DNA of 24,123 nucleotides, from contig DXCD01000083.1 of the NCBI GenBank assembly GCA_019116185.1, forward strand, positions 1 to 24,123. The letters are read 5' to 3'. The stretch is from Candidatus Mediterraneibacter stercorigallinarum. Its GTDB lineage: Bacteria; Bacillota; Clostridia; Lachnospirales; Lachnospiraceae. Each line of letters begins with the position of its first letter. The first letter of the stretch is position 1. The notes beneath the pieces are model-generated. The model was not told the origin of the DNA, ran no database searches, and saw only the letters and a program-made list of their open reading frames with translations. The position numbers were made by a program, and so were the translations under genes. Of the stretch, positions 13,378 through 21,800 are shown piece by piece.

Positions 13378-14979
13378 ATGGGAAAAAGTAGGAAAAAGCT
13401 TGCTGTTCTTCTTGCAGCAACAATGACAGTGTCTATGATGTTCGGCATGACCACTTTTGCAGCAGACGATCCTGCGCCGAATGATCCGGCCACACTCTCA
13501 GACGCCGCCGATACGGATTCCCCGGTCCCGGGTCCGGAGACCGAGCCCGTCTTGACAGGCGCGCCGACGAACACAGAGGAACCAGGAATCGTGCCGGCGG
13601 CTCCCACTACACCTGATGAAACTCTGCCGGATAACACGATTCCGGACGACGGCACTGTACCGGATGACGGCACTGTACCGGATGACGGCACCGTACCGGA
13701 CGATGGCTCTGTTCCGGATGACGGCACCGTACCGGGCGGCGACACTGTACCGGGCGACGACACGATCCCGAATGACGAAGACGAAAATCTCCCTGCTGAT
13801 GATGATCCAACAGGCGGGGATGTCAACGTACCCGAAGAAGAGCCGACAGAAGTATGGATCGCCGGCAGTGAGAATCTGACAGAGTCTGAATCTTTCGTTT
13901 CTCTCGGCGAGGGCAAGGGATCTTATCAGTATAATGGAGAGACATTAGTACTCAAAGATGCACAGATCGAGATCGAAGGCTGGCCCGGTATTGCCATTAC
14001 CGGTGACCTGGTAATCATCCTTGAGGGAAATAATGCGATCATCGTAGGGGCAAATGCAGAAGGAATTGCGATCTACAATGGCGATCTGACTATCAAAGGT
14101 GACGGAACACTTTCCATCTCTAATAAACTGGGCGGATATCAGCCGGACGAAGACAACTATTATTATGAAGGAATTTATAATCCTGACGGCGATATCACGA
14201 TCGATGGGGCAACTGTAAATGTTGACGTCTATTCCGATTCAAGCTATGCGAACAGCGCGATCTATGCCGGTGGCGACATCAACATCCTCAACGGCGCGAA
14301 TGTCACCGCAAAGAGCACAGCCATGGGCGAGGAAGATTTAACCCACTATGGTATCTATTCCAATGGCGGCAGGATCAGCATTATTGATTCCAATGTTACC
14401 GCATCTGCCGACGGAAAGATTTCTCTCGAGGATGAGATCTTACAGGCGGGCATCGGACTGTACTCCCGCGATCTGAACAGCCTCCGTGACCTGGAGGCGG
14501 ACTGCCTGTCCGGCATTGTGATCGATAACTCTAACGTACGTTCCACCGGTTCCTTCGCATCCATGCTCGTGATCGGACGCGACGGAACGATCACCATTGA
14601 CGGAAGCACGATCGTATCTCCGGAAGGCGTTAACGTACGTGACCTCATGGCTGTGATCGGGGACGACCCGGACGCAGCAGCATCTGTGATCGGCGCGATC
14701 CTGGCGACAGGGGAAGGTCCAATAGACATGGATGCGATCATGGATAAGATCAATGACCTGATCGATGCAGGAGACGAGGAAGCTCTCATTGCATATCTGA
14801 ACTCCCTGTTCGGATCGATCGCAAAAGACGTGAACATTATCAGAAATTCTGAACTCTATGCAGAAAAAGCCGGCATACCGGTTACCGGTGACAGCCTTCA
14901 TGCAGAGCTTCTGATCCTCAGCCTCATTGCAGCCGGCGCGGTCAGCGCTTACCTGATCAGAAAACGTATGATGGCATAA
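13378..14979 (+). CDS. Secreted cell-wall-anchored surface protein with acidic repeats
   Basis: A 533-residue exported protein of unknown function. A signal peptide ends near TTFAADD (about residue 28). An acidic, proline-rich stalk (about 30–155) contains the tandem hexapeptide PDDGTV. Residues about 160–490 show short repeated strand units such as ITGDLVIILEGNNAIIVG, IYNGDLTIKGDGTLSI, GDITIDGATVNV and GDINILNGANVTA, which suggest a right-handed beta-helix like that of carbohydrate-binding surface proteins. The C-terminus has IPVTGD, a membrane helix and RKR, a sortase-type anchor with Ile in place of Leu. ATG 13378 lies 6 nt after GGAGGT; an in-frame ATG at 13372 is too close to that site. 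Ligand unknown. Confidence 0.82.
   Translation: MGKSRKKLAVLLAATMTVSMMFGMTTFAADDPAPNDPATLSDAADTDSPVPGPETEPVLTGAPTNTEEPGIVPAAPTTPDETLPDNTIPDDGTVPDDGTVPDDGTVPDDGSVPDDGTVPGGDTVPGDDTIPNDEDENLPADDDPTGGDVNVPEEEPTEVWIAGSENLTESESFVSLGEGKGSYQYNGETLVLKDAQIEIEGWPGIAITGDLVIILEGNNAIIVGANAEGIAIYNGDLTIKGDGTLSISNKLGGYQPDEDNYYYEGIYNPDGDITIDGATVNVDVYSDSSYANSAIYAGGDINILNGANVTAKSTAMGEEDLTHYGIYSNGGRISIIDSNVTASADGKISLEDEILQAGIGLYSRDLNSLRDLEADCLSGIVIDNSNVRSTGSFASMLVIGRDGTITIDGSTIVSPEGVNVRDLMAVIGDDPDAAASVIGAILATGEGPIDMDAIMDKINDLIDAGDEEALIAYLNSLFGSIAKDVNIIRNSELYAEKAGIPVTGDSLHAELLILSLIAAGAVSAYLIRKRMMA
13630..13770 (+). repeat. In-frame 18-bp tandem repeats (PDDGTV hexapeptide)
   Basis: About eight 18-bp units encode D-D-G-T-V-P and variants (N-T-I-P, S-V-P, G-D-D-T-I-P). 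Central copies are nearly identical at DNA level (GACGGCACTGTACCGGAT), while outer copies have diverged. The repeats form part of the acidic stalk and could change number by slippage. They also create long spurious ORFs in other frames. Confidence 0.9.
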
Positions 14980-15020
14980 CCACCGTTCCACGCATAAAAA
15001 CAGAGCAGTTCTATAAATTG

Positions 15021-15052
15021 AAAGCCGCCCGCTTTACATGCAGGGCGGCTTT
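15021..15052. terminator. Shared terminator between convergent genes
   Basis: AAAGCCGCCC (15021–15030) pairs perfectly with GGGCGGCTTT (15043–15052) over a 12-nt loop. It lies between the convergent surface protein and GNAT genes and could serve both directions, though T-runs are short on both sides. Confidence 0.7.
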
Positions 15053-15105
15053 CTCTGTCTTGTGCGCTATAATATTATCCTAAACTAACATACCGGCCGA
15101 GCTTC

Positions 15106-15597
15106 CTACAACACGCGGTAGTGTGGGATGATATCCTCATATCTTCCGTCTTTCATCAGAAAACCGCCCGGTATGATTCCAAGCTGTACAAAACCCAGTT
15201 TTTTATAAAGTTTCAACGCATATGTATTGCTGCTGACCACAGCATTAAACTGAAGAATGCGAAATCCAAGCTCTTTTCCTTTCTCCATGCAGTGTCTGAC
15301 CAGCAGCTCTCCTATATGCCGGCCTCTCATATCCGGCCGCACAGCATAACTGGCGTTACAGATATGTCTGCAGCGCCCTATATTATTGGGATGAAGGATG
15401 TACAGTCCGACAATCTCTCCTGAATTCTCATCGTATGCAATCCCCGTAAAAGACTGCTCTTCAAAAAATCTATTTCCGCTTTCCGCAGACAAAGTTTCTG
15501 TCTGCGGAAACGCCACGCCATCCTCAACGACCTGATTCCAGATCATAACAGCACCTTTCAGATGTTTTATTTCATATGGCTTTATCCTGATATCCAT
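15106..15597 (-). CDS. GNAT family N-acetyltransferase
   Basis: A 163-residue acetyltransferase of the GNAT superfamily; acceptor unknown. The acetyl-CoA binding motif A reads YAVRPDMRGRHIGELLVRHC, in which His replaces the usual glycine at the fourth position of R-x-x-G-x-G. Motif B includes LQFNAVVSSNTYALKLYKKLGF. The N-terminal half holds GEIVGLYIL, a typical central strand. ATG 15597 is preceded by AGGAGG. It starts 21 bp after the glycerate kinase stop and probably shares its transcript. Confidence 0.9.
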   Translation of the reverse strand: MDIRIKPYEIKHLKGAVMIWNQVVEDGVAFPQTETLSAESGNRFFEEQSFTGIAYDENSGEIVGLYILHPNNIGRCRHICNASYAVRPDMRGRHIGELLVRHCMEKGKELGFRILQFNAVVSSNTYALKLYKKLGFVQLGIIPGGFLMKDGRYEDIIPHYRVL

Positions 15598-15618
15598 TTC
15601 CTTTATCCTCCTGCTTTC

Positions 15619-16755
15619 CTATAATCTCTGCCCTGCTCTCAGCAGACGGAACAGCCGTCTTGCAGCATTAAGGTATAACTCTTCCGCCCGGTCCATTGCT
15701 TCCGGCAGTGACATTGCGGCGTTTACCGCAGTCAATACAGACTCTATTCCATAATCATAGATATCCTCTGCTCCCCTGCCCATGCTTCCGACCAGCGCTA
15801 CAGCAGGTATCCCCTTTTCTCTGCACCTTATACCTACGCCCTGGATTACCTTTCCGAAAGCGGATTGCCAGTCTGCAGCGCCCTCGCCGGTAACGACCAG
15901 GGACACCCCCTCCAGTTTTTTATCAAACTGGACCAGATCCAAAACTGTTTCTACCCCGGATCTCAATTGCGCTTTCAGAAATACCGTAAGCGCCGCGCCA
16001 AGACCTCCTGCCGCTCCTGCTCCCGGTATCGTGTCCATATCGATTCCGTATTTTCTCTTTATAATATCCCGGTAATTTTTCATGCCTTCTTCTAATTCGT
16101 CCAGCATTTCCGGCGTACCGCCTTTTTGCCCGCCAAAGGTATATGCTGCGCCATTCTCCCCGCACAGAGGATTAGACACATCACACATAACTGTAAATCT
16201 GCATTCTGAAACACGAGGGTCAAGCCCCGATTCATCAATATCGCGGATATGTATCAGATCCTCTCCGCATCCATCCACTTCCTTCCCTTCAGCATCCAGA
16301 AAACGGATCCCAAGTGCTTTCATGCAGCCTATCCCGCCGTCATTTGTAGCCGAACCGCCAATAGCAATAGAAATATCACGGAATCCCCTGTCCAAAGCAT
16401 CGCGTATCATCTCTCCCGTTCCAAATGTAGTAGTTTTGCGCGGATCTCTCATATCGGAAGGCACCAGCGGGAGACCTGATGCTGCCGCCATCTCCATGAC
16501 CGCCCTCCTGTGATCCAATTTTCCATAACAGCTTGTCCGCGGCTCCCAGAGCGGACCATGTACTTTTACCTCGATCAAGCTTCCTCCCGCCGCCGCGATA
16601 ACAGCTTCTGTCGTCCCTTCCCCTCCATCAGCCATCTCCACACAGGCACATTTGCAAGCCGGGAAAACTTCATATGCAGCCTGGGCAAGCAATTCCGCTG
16701 TCCTTCGCGATGTAAGAGTCCCTTTAAATGAATCGGATGCAAACAGAAATTTCAT
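15619..16755 (-). CDS. Glycerate kinase (GlxK/GarK family)
   Basis: Phosphorylates D-glycerate with ATP to a phosphoglycerate (2-phosphoglycerate in the characterised GarK/GlxK enzymes). The 378 residues match the family. Motifs are FASDSFKGTLTSRR, MADGGEGTTEA, IGGSATNDGGIGCMKALG, FGGQKGGTPEMLDELEEGM, GAGAAGGLGAAL and VTGEGAADWQS. I chose ATG 16755, where the conserved KFLFASDSFKG begins; GGAGG lies about 10 nt upstream, and the frame is open to 16782. It heads a two-gene unit with the GNAT and has its own promoter. Its product could enter glycolysis through the enolase encoded nearby; that link is inference. Confidence 0.94.
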   Translation of the reverse strand: MKFLFASDSFKGTLTSRRTAELLAQAAYEVFPACKCACVEMADGGEGTTEAVIAAAGGSLIEVKVHGPLWEPRTSCYGKLDHRRAVMEMAAASGLPLVPSDMRDPRKTTTFGTGEMIRDALDRGFRDISIAIGGSATNDGGIGCMKALGIRFLDAEGKEVDGCGEDLIHIRDIDESGLDPRVSECRFTVMCDVSNPLCGENGAAYTFGGQKGGTPEMLDELEEGMKNYRDIIKRKYGIDMDTIPGAGAAGGLGAALTVFLKAQLRSGVETVLDLVQFDKKLEGVSLVVTGEGAADWQSAFGKVIQGVGIRCREKGIPAVALVGSMGRGAEDIYDYGIESVLTAVNAAMSLPEAMDRAEELYLNAARRLFRLLRAGQRL

Positions 16756-16797
16756 GCCGATACTTCCTCCAATCCTCTGCAAGTCTCATTATTTTTT

Positions 16798-16826
16798 ATC
16801 ATATCACCTTACTAAAGAAATGCCAA
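16798..16826 (-). promoter_or_regulatory. Promoter of the glycerate kinase–GNAT unit
   Basis: Minus-strand TTGGCA (16821–16826), a 17-bp spacer and TATGAT (16798–16803). The start point would be about 36 nt before ATG 16755. Confidence 0.72.
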
Positions 16827-16841
16827 CAGATCCCCGGGGTT

Positions 16842-16876
16842 AAAAAGGAGTGCCGCGCCAATCAGCGCCGCACTCC
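16842..16876 (-). terminator. Terminator of the cell wall hydrolase gene
   Basis: On the minus strand GGAGTGC plus GCGC (C·C mismatch between) pair with GCGC plus GCACTCC (16847–16876), followed by TTTTT (16842–16846). It lies about 33 bp after the hydrolase stop. Confidence 0.8.
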
Positions 16877-16908
16877 CTATCATGGAAATCCCAATATTAA
16901 ATTTCTTA

Positions 16909-17613
16909 TCAATGAAAATAGTGATCTCCGATCTGTATTCCCCAATTTCCATTACCGAAATACAGGCAATCACCTACCGGATTGCTTCCTGCGATGGCAT
17001 CCGCTGCCGCCTGCCTTGCCGTATCTGAATAACTTCCGCTGGCAAGTACGGAATCCAGCCACCCGGTCATAGCAGGTCCAAACTGTCCGGACTGATAGAT
17101 AACATCTGTTATCGTATTCGGATATACACCGCTCTTTACACGGTTCATGACTACCGCGCCAACGGCAACCTGTCCCTCATATGGCTGATTGCCTGCTTCA
17201 CAGTATATCAGCGCGGCAAGGAGCTCCTGCTCGGAAGCCGCCACACTTGCAGCCTGAGCCTCTGCTGCCGCCTGTGCAGCGGCAGCTTCTTCAGCCGCTC
17301 TTGCCTCTGCAGCCGCCTGCTCCTCCGCAAGACGCTGTGCCTCTTCTGCTGCTTTGCGCTCTTCTTCAACTTTGATCAGGTATGCCGTATGTGCCGCATT
17401 TACTGCTTCTTTTGTATCCTGCACCGCTTCTCCTCTGATTCCGCCGGCAGTTTCGGCAAAATCCCACTGAAAAAGCTCTTCCTGAATGTATGTGTTACTT
17501 TCTGCATTTCTGTCGTTTTCTGCCGCCAGGCTTGTAAATCCTGTCAGCAACATGGCGCTGGCCGCTGCTGCATACAGAGACAGCAGGACACGCCTGTTGT
17601 GATTATGTTTCAT
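16909..17613 (-). CDS. Secreted SleB-like cell wall hydrolase
   Basis: A 234-residue exported peptidoglycan hydrolase. A signal peptide covers residues 1–31 (basic start, hydrophobic core, ending LAA). Residues about 80–127 form an alanine/glutamate-rich helix or coiled coil. The C-terminal Hydrolase_2 domain, as in the spore cortex-lytic transglycosylase SleB, spans about 128–234 with the predicted catalytic Glu139 in IYCEAGNQPYEGQVAVGAVVMNRV and a GDCLYFGN end. SleB itself acts in spore germination, but the lone catalytic domain with a coiled coil is also found in general cell wall hydrolases. ATG 17613 has GAGGAGGAG upstream. It is monocistronic, with its own promoter and terminator. WalR-like repeats in the leader suggest control by cell wall stress signalling. 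Confidence 0.9.
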   Translation of the reverse strand: MKHNHNRRVLLSLYAAAASAMLLTGFTSLAAENDRNAESNTYIQEELFQWDFAETAGGIRGEAVQDTKEAVNAAHTAYLIKVEEERKAAEEAQRLAEEQAAAEARAAEEAAAAQAAAEAQAASVAASEQELLAALIYCEAGNQPYEGQVAVGAVVMNRVKSGVYPNTITDVIYQSGQFGPAMTGWLDSVLASGSYSDTARQAAADAIAGSNPVGDCLYFGNGNWGIQIGDHYFH

Positions 17614-17631
17614 ATACTCCTCCTCTAACCT

Positions 17632-17711
17632 GTTGCAATATCTTTACAAATATCTTTTAAAATATATGCTCACATTTTAAATAATATTACAGATATTACA
17701 AAAGTGTTACG
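17632..17711 (-). promoter_or_regulatory. Two WalR-box-like repeats in the hydrolase leader
   Basis: The WalR consensus is TGTWAH-N5-TGTWAH. On the minus strand CGTAAC-ACTTT-TGTAAT lies at 17695–17711, just after the -10 box, and TGTAAA-GATAT-TGCAAC at 17632–17648, just before the ribosome site. Each has one mismatch. WalR controls peptidoglycan hydrolases in Firmicutes, which fits this gene. AT-rich sequence makes chance matches possible. Confidence 0.4.
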
Positions 17712-17717
17712 GAGGGC

Positions 17718-17746
17718 ATTATAATACAGGATTCTTCGGTTGTCAA
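17718..17746 (-). promoter_or_regulatory. Consensus sigma-A promoter of the cell wall hydrolase
   Basis: Minus-strand TTGACA (17741–17746), a 17-bp spacer and TATAAT (17718–17723), a perfect sigma-A promoter. The start point would be near 17711, giving a leader of about 98 nt. Confidence 0.9.
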
Positions 17747-17769
17747 CTTTTTTATTTACACATCATCAT

Positions 17770-18330
17770 TTATCTGCGGAGGAAGTTTGCTATCCTTTTA
17801 TATAAAATGAATGTGACTGCTCCGTTGATCCCCGCTTTAATAATGTTAAACCCTGCGATAAAAGGCATAAGATCCCATACCGCACTGGCCGGCACGCCCA
17901 TAAAGATCGGCGTAATGACCATATTGGCTCCCACCATTACCACTGCCATGGCCGCCATTCCGCATACGAGACCGATCACAGCTGTTTTCCTCGTCTTATT
18001 TTTGTGATATATCCCGCCTGAAACCGATACAAGAACGCCCGTAGCGATCACATGCATCAATATGCCGTACAAGCCGCTGCCCGCGCTCACGGTCAGCCCC
18101 TGCACTACGGATGTCACCACAGTCAGTACAAGTCCTGCCAAAGGACCAAAGGCAAATGTGCCGATCAGTATCGGTATGTCAGCCGGATCGTATTCCAGAA
18201 ATGATACTGCCGGAAAGATCGGAAAATGGATCAGATAAACAAGCGCCACTGAAATAGCTACCATTACACCCATTTTTACGATCTTCAATGTTTTACTGCC
18301 TGCTGCCATGTTTTGTGTCTGCTCTGTCAT
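17770..18330 (-). CDS. ribU: ECF transporter riboflavin S component RibU
   Basis: Membrane substrate-binding subunit that takes up riboflavin together with the shared ECF module (EcfA/A'/T), which is not in this window. The 186 residues contain about six hydrophobic segments. The family motif FLEYDPADIPILIGTFAFGPLAGL lies at about residues 45–68, and the C-terminal FNIIKAGINGAVTFILYKRI is typical. Specificity is supported by the FMN riboswitch upstream. ATG 18330 is preceded by AAGGAGAG at 6-nt spacing. A promoter, riboswitch and terminator hairpin occupy the preceding 375 bp, so expression should fall when FMN is high. Confidence 0.93.
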   Translation of the reverse strand: MTEQTQNMAAGSKTLKIVKMGVMVAISVALVYLIHFPIFPAVSFLEYDPADIPILIGTFAFGPLAGLVLTVVTSVVQGLTVSAGSGLYGILMHVIATGVLVSVSGGIYHKNKTRKTAVIGLVCGMAAMAVVMVGANMVITPIFMGVPASAVWDLMPFIAGFNIIKAGINGAVTFILYKRIANFLRR

Positions 18331-18335
18331 ATTTT

Positions 18336-18402
18336 TCTCTCCTTCTTTCCGCCCGCTGGAGGGCTGTTTTCATTTTGAAAAAGGAATTCTTCTAAGGAGA
18401 GA
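18336..18402 (-). promoter_or_regulatory. Possible ribosome-site sequestering pairing
   Basis: In the ribU leader TCTCTCCTT (18394–18402, minus strand) is perfectly complementary over 9 nt to AAGGAGAGA (18336–18344), which contains the ribU ribosome site. A small GCCC/GGGC hairpin lies between them. The pairing could block translation; function is inferred only from complementarity. Confidence 0.4.
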
Positions 18403-18444
18403 CAACGCTGCAGGATTTGAAACACATGGGCATTTCAGTTCAAA

Positions 18445-18477
18445 ATAAGACCCCGGACATGACGTCCGGGGTCTTAT
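18445..18477 (-). terminator. Riboswitch-linked terminator hairpin
   Basis: A 14-bp perfect stem (AAGACCCCGGAC with GTCCGGGGTCTT plus flanking A–T pairs) closes a 5-nt loop between the FMN riboswitch and ribU. The T-run is short (ATTTTG follows). It is the likely off-state terminator of the expression platform. Confidence 0.75.
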
Positions 18478-18529
18478 ATTTTCCCTGCGAAGCTGCTTAC
18501 GGAATGTCTGAATTCCTATAAGTATGTTC

Positions 18530-18654
18530 TCTTCTCTCATCCAGACTATACTGTCGGTACCGGAATCCTCCCGTATGAGAGTCACCGGTTCAGCCGCACA
18601 TCGTGCGGGTCGCGGACTATACCGCCGGTTGGGACTTGCACCCGACCCCGAAGA
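18530..18654 (-). ncRNA. FMN riboswitch (RFN element)
   Basis: On the minus strand the conserved RFN blocks appear in order: TCTTCGGGG, GGGTGCAAGTCCC, AACCGGCGGTATAGTCCGCGA, a variable GC hairpin, GAACCGGTGACTC, ATTCCGGTACCGACAGTATA and GTCTGGATGAGAGAAGA. P1 is formed by TCTTC at one end and GAAGA at the other. It senses flavin mononucleotide and controls ribU, 200 bp downstream. A promoter lies just upstream and a terminator hairpin just downstream. Confidence 0.95.
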
Positions 18655-18676
18655 TTTAATTCCTTTAACTTAATTT

Positions 18677-18705
18677 ACTATAACTCTTTTAAAAAATGAT
18701 TTCAA
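18677..18705 (-). promoter_or_regulatory. Promoter of the FMN riboswitch–ribU transcript
   Basis: Minus-strand TTGAAA (18700–18705), a 17-bp spacer and TATAGT (18677–18682). It places the start about 15–20 nt before the riboswitch P1 stem. Confidence 0.75.
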
Positions 18706-18809
18706 GAGTTTTTATTAATTCTGTTTTCGCCGATTCATAAAAACCGTATCTCTGACACTTTACTGTCGAATGACTTCCACTCTATAAACAAAGGGTCTGA
18801 CGTCTGCTG

Positions 18810-21800
18810 CTAAGCCATATTTTGCCGCCTGCGTATAACAATTACCGCTGTTGCAATTCCTGCTGCCAGCATCAGGAATATCCAGCCGAACTCTGTAGCA
18901 TCGCCAGTCTTTACAGCTTTATCAGCTGTATCTGACGGTTTATTACCGGCTCCGTCTGTCTTGTCACCTGATGCATCAGGTTTATCTCCTGACGGCTTGT
19001 CATCCGGCTGCTCAGCCTCTCCGGTCAAAGCCATTGCTGCCTCTGCTTTCTCCAACAGTTCATCCGCATATTCAGCGCTGATCTCATCTGCTGTGATCGC
19101 TTCCCAAAGTGCTTCACGAACTTCCTGCACCTGCTGACGCTGTTCTTCGCTAAGTCCGCTCAGGTCTTTATGTCCCAGTGATTCTTCCAGACCTGTCAGT
19201 TCCAGAATCTGTTTTTCCGTCGCTTTCAGGACCAGCCCGCTATATGCTTCTCTCAAAGCTTCCATCTGCGCCTGTACCTCGTCCTCAGTCTGCGGATCCT
19301 CCAGGACAGCTTCTGCTGCTTCAAATGCCTCCTGCATTTTCGCCGCGCCCTCACTCATATAGAGGCCGAGATCCGGCAGTTCTGCTTTCAGCTTATCATA
19401 GAGCTTCTGCAGACCATCTGTGTCAGGTCTGAGGTCCAGAGCATTATATGCAGCATTTAATTCAGCAATCATTTCTTTTACATCTGCCGGTGCCGCTGTC
19501 CCTTCCTTCAGCATTTCATCCGCTTTCCTCAACGCAGTCTGCATAGCTTCCCAGTCGGTGTTCTCCAGATAATCATCTTCACTTAATTTAGCGTATTGAT
19601 CATACACTGTCTTCAGCTCAGACATGTCTGCCTTGAGGTCTGTCCTTGCATCTGTCAGTTCTGTTATTGCATCCGTTACATCCTGGACTGACGCTTCCGG
19701 GTCAGCAGCTACAGCCCGTGCATCCGAGATCGCATTCTGATACCGAGTCCAGCTATCCGCCTGATAACCATCTTCTGTCAGCGGCTTCGTTACAGTATAC
19801 TCTGTCAGCAGCTCTTCAAGAGCAGTTTTGTCTGCCTTCTCAACAAGCTGTCCTGCCTGAAATGCAAGTGCGACAACGATATCCGTTACATCCTTTGACG
19901 TATTTGCATTTGCCAGCTCCGGCTCATGCTCCGTCATCCATGCTTCCAGCAAAGCCCATGACGCCGGAGTATACTTATCTTCGTCCGCCCTGATGGCTTT
20001 GAAGCTGGCCACAGCCCTGGAGATATCGACCAGGCCTGCATAAGCGTTTTTCAGATTTTCTGCCGCCCTGTCAATCATCACCTGGGACACTACTTCCGCC
20101 CCCAGCACTGTCTCTGCTGCTGTCTTTGCCGTCCGAAATACTTCCCATGTAACGGCAGAATAATTTGTCTCTATAAGCCCGTCTGTCTCTGCGTCCAATG
20201 CAGCGAGCGCCGTCGTGTCTCCTGCTTCGATCACGCCTTCGCTGTACTCATGCAGCTTCAGTTCAGCCACTGCACAGCTTCCGTTCGCTGTGCTTGAATA
20301 TGCAATAAATCTCACATATTTTGCTTCTGCAGGCACAAATTCAATCTCCTGCCAGTCTGCTGTAGCCGCCAATGTTCCATGAGCAACTTCCGTATATTCA
20401 GCACCGTCTGTACTTACTTCAATACCATACTCACTGACACGTCCACTTGTACCATTCTGACGTGCAAGGTAATCTACCTTGTAAATCGTCTTCTGCTCAG
20501 TCAGTTCCAGAGTTACCGACTGCGGCAGTGTGATGGAAGCGTCTCCGTAACGTGAATGCCAGTATGTGTTCGGATTGCCGTCGATCACGTTTACTGCCGC
20601 GCCGTCAGCTCCTTCTGCTGTACTGTTGCTGTGCTGGGAAGTATATGTAACTTCTGTACCTGCGAGATCGAGTTCTGTATTTGTATACAGCTCCACCTCT
20701 CCGTTCAGCACAGGCACCTTATTCTGAATATTCTCCAGATATCCGTTATCCGTGCTGATGGCAGTCAGCTTCATGACTCCCATTCCCGCCGGCATCGTTC
20801 CTTCGAACGTGATGGTATCGGTTCCGGATCCGCTGACATATGCCGCTGTTTCCGTTGCACTGCCGATTGCCAGTGTAATCTGCGGGGTTCCTGCCGCCAT
20901 AATCGTCTGGTCAAAAGTCAGCGATACATTCACTGTATTATCAGTAACTTCAACATCTTTTGATACCAGCTGCGGGGCATCCATTTCTGCCGGCGTTACA
21001 TTCCCCGCCTTCAGATAATTTTCATCAAATTCAAAATACTTCAGTATAATGCTGGATGTCTGGTCTTCATACATGAGGGCAAACTCCGGATTATCCGTAG
21101 TGCCGTCCGTCAATGTCAGGCAGGAATAAGCGAATCCCTCATTTGCATCGTCAACTTCCCTCTGCCAGTTCCAGCTGATCGTGCCGTCAGCCTGCACCTG
21201 TCCCAGATGCATCCTTCCATTTGTACGTCCCGGTCCGCTCGGATTGCACAGAAGCACATATTCTTCTCCGTTTGGCTTCGTGTAATGAATCACTGTCAGC
21301 TGGCAGTAAACATCCGTCAGCTCCGTCGCTGCGATGGATTTCCATGTAGCGCCGCCGTCTAAGCTCGTCGCCATCTGCACCTTTCCCGAGAAATTGTTGC
21401 GCATGAACAGCAGCACGTTTCCGTTATTCAGCTGAACTGCCTGAGACTCGGTAAGTATGTCGCCGCTTGTCATTGTTTCCCTGTCACAGTTTCTCAACGT
21501 CTGCGGCGAATCCCCCAGTTTCCATGTATCGCCATGGTCATCACTGTAAATGACTGCTGATGACTGGGAACCGCCGACATTTGAGTTTGCAGTATAGATC
21601 GGAACAACAAGCCGTCCGTCGTAATCCCCTGTATGAAGCTGGATTCCAACACCCGGTCCGGTACCGAAGAACAGGCACCAGTCTTCTTTCACCTGCGGTG
21701 TAATATCCACAGGATCTGACCATGTCTTTCCGTCATCGTCTGAGGTCACCATCCACAGATAGCTCGTATTCAGGACTCGGAGCTCTCCTGCATCAGGACC

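Noticed and set aside
13630..13770. CRISPR-like array
   Set aside because: The repeats are contiguous 18-bp coding units without spacers; no CRISPR pattern or cas gene occurs in the window.
13344..13916. 190-residue minus-strand frame rich in Ser-Gly-Thr-Val-Pro
   Set aside because: It is the antisense shadow of the acidic tandem repeats in the surface protein and lacks a ribosome site and promoter.
18370..18585. 71-residue minus-strand ORF before ribU
   Set aside because: It overlaps the FMN riboswitch and terminator hairpin and has no coding features.
18720..18809. Terminator after the sialidase gene
   Set aside because: Only a four-pair GACA/TGTC stem is present and the T-run is about 9 nt away; too weak to call.
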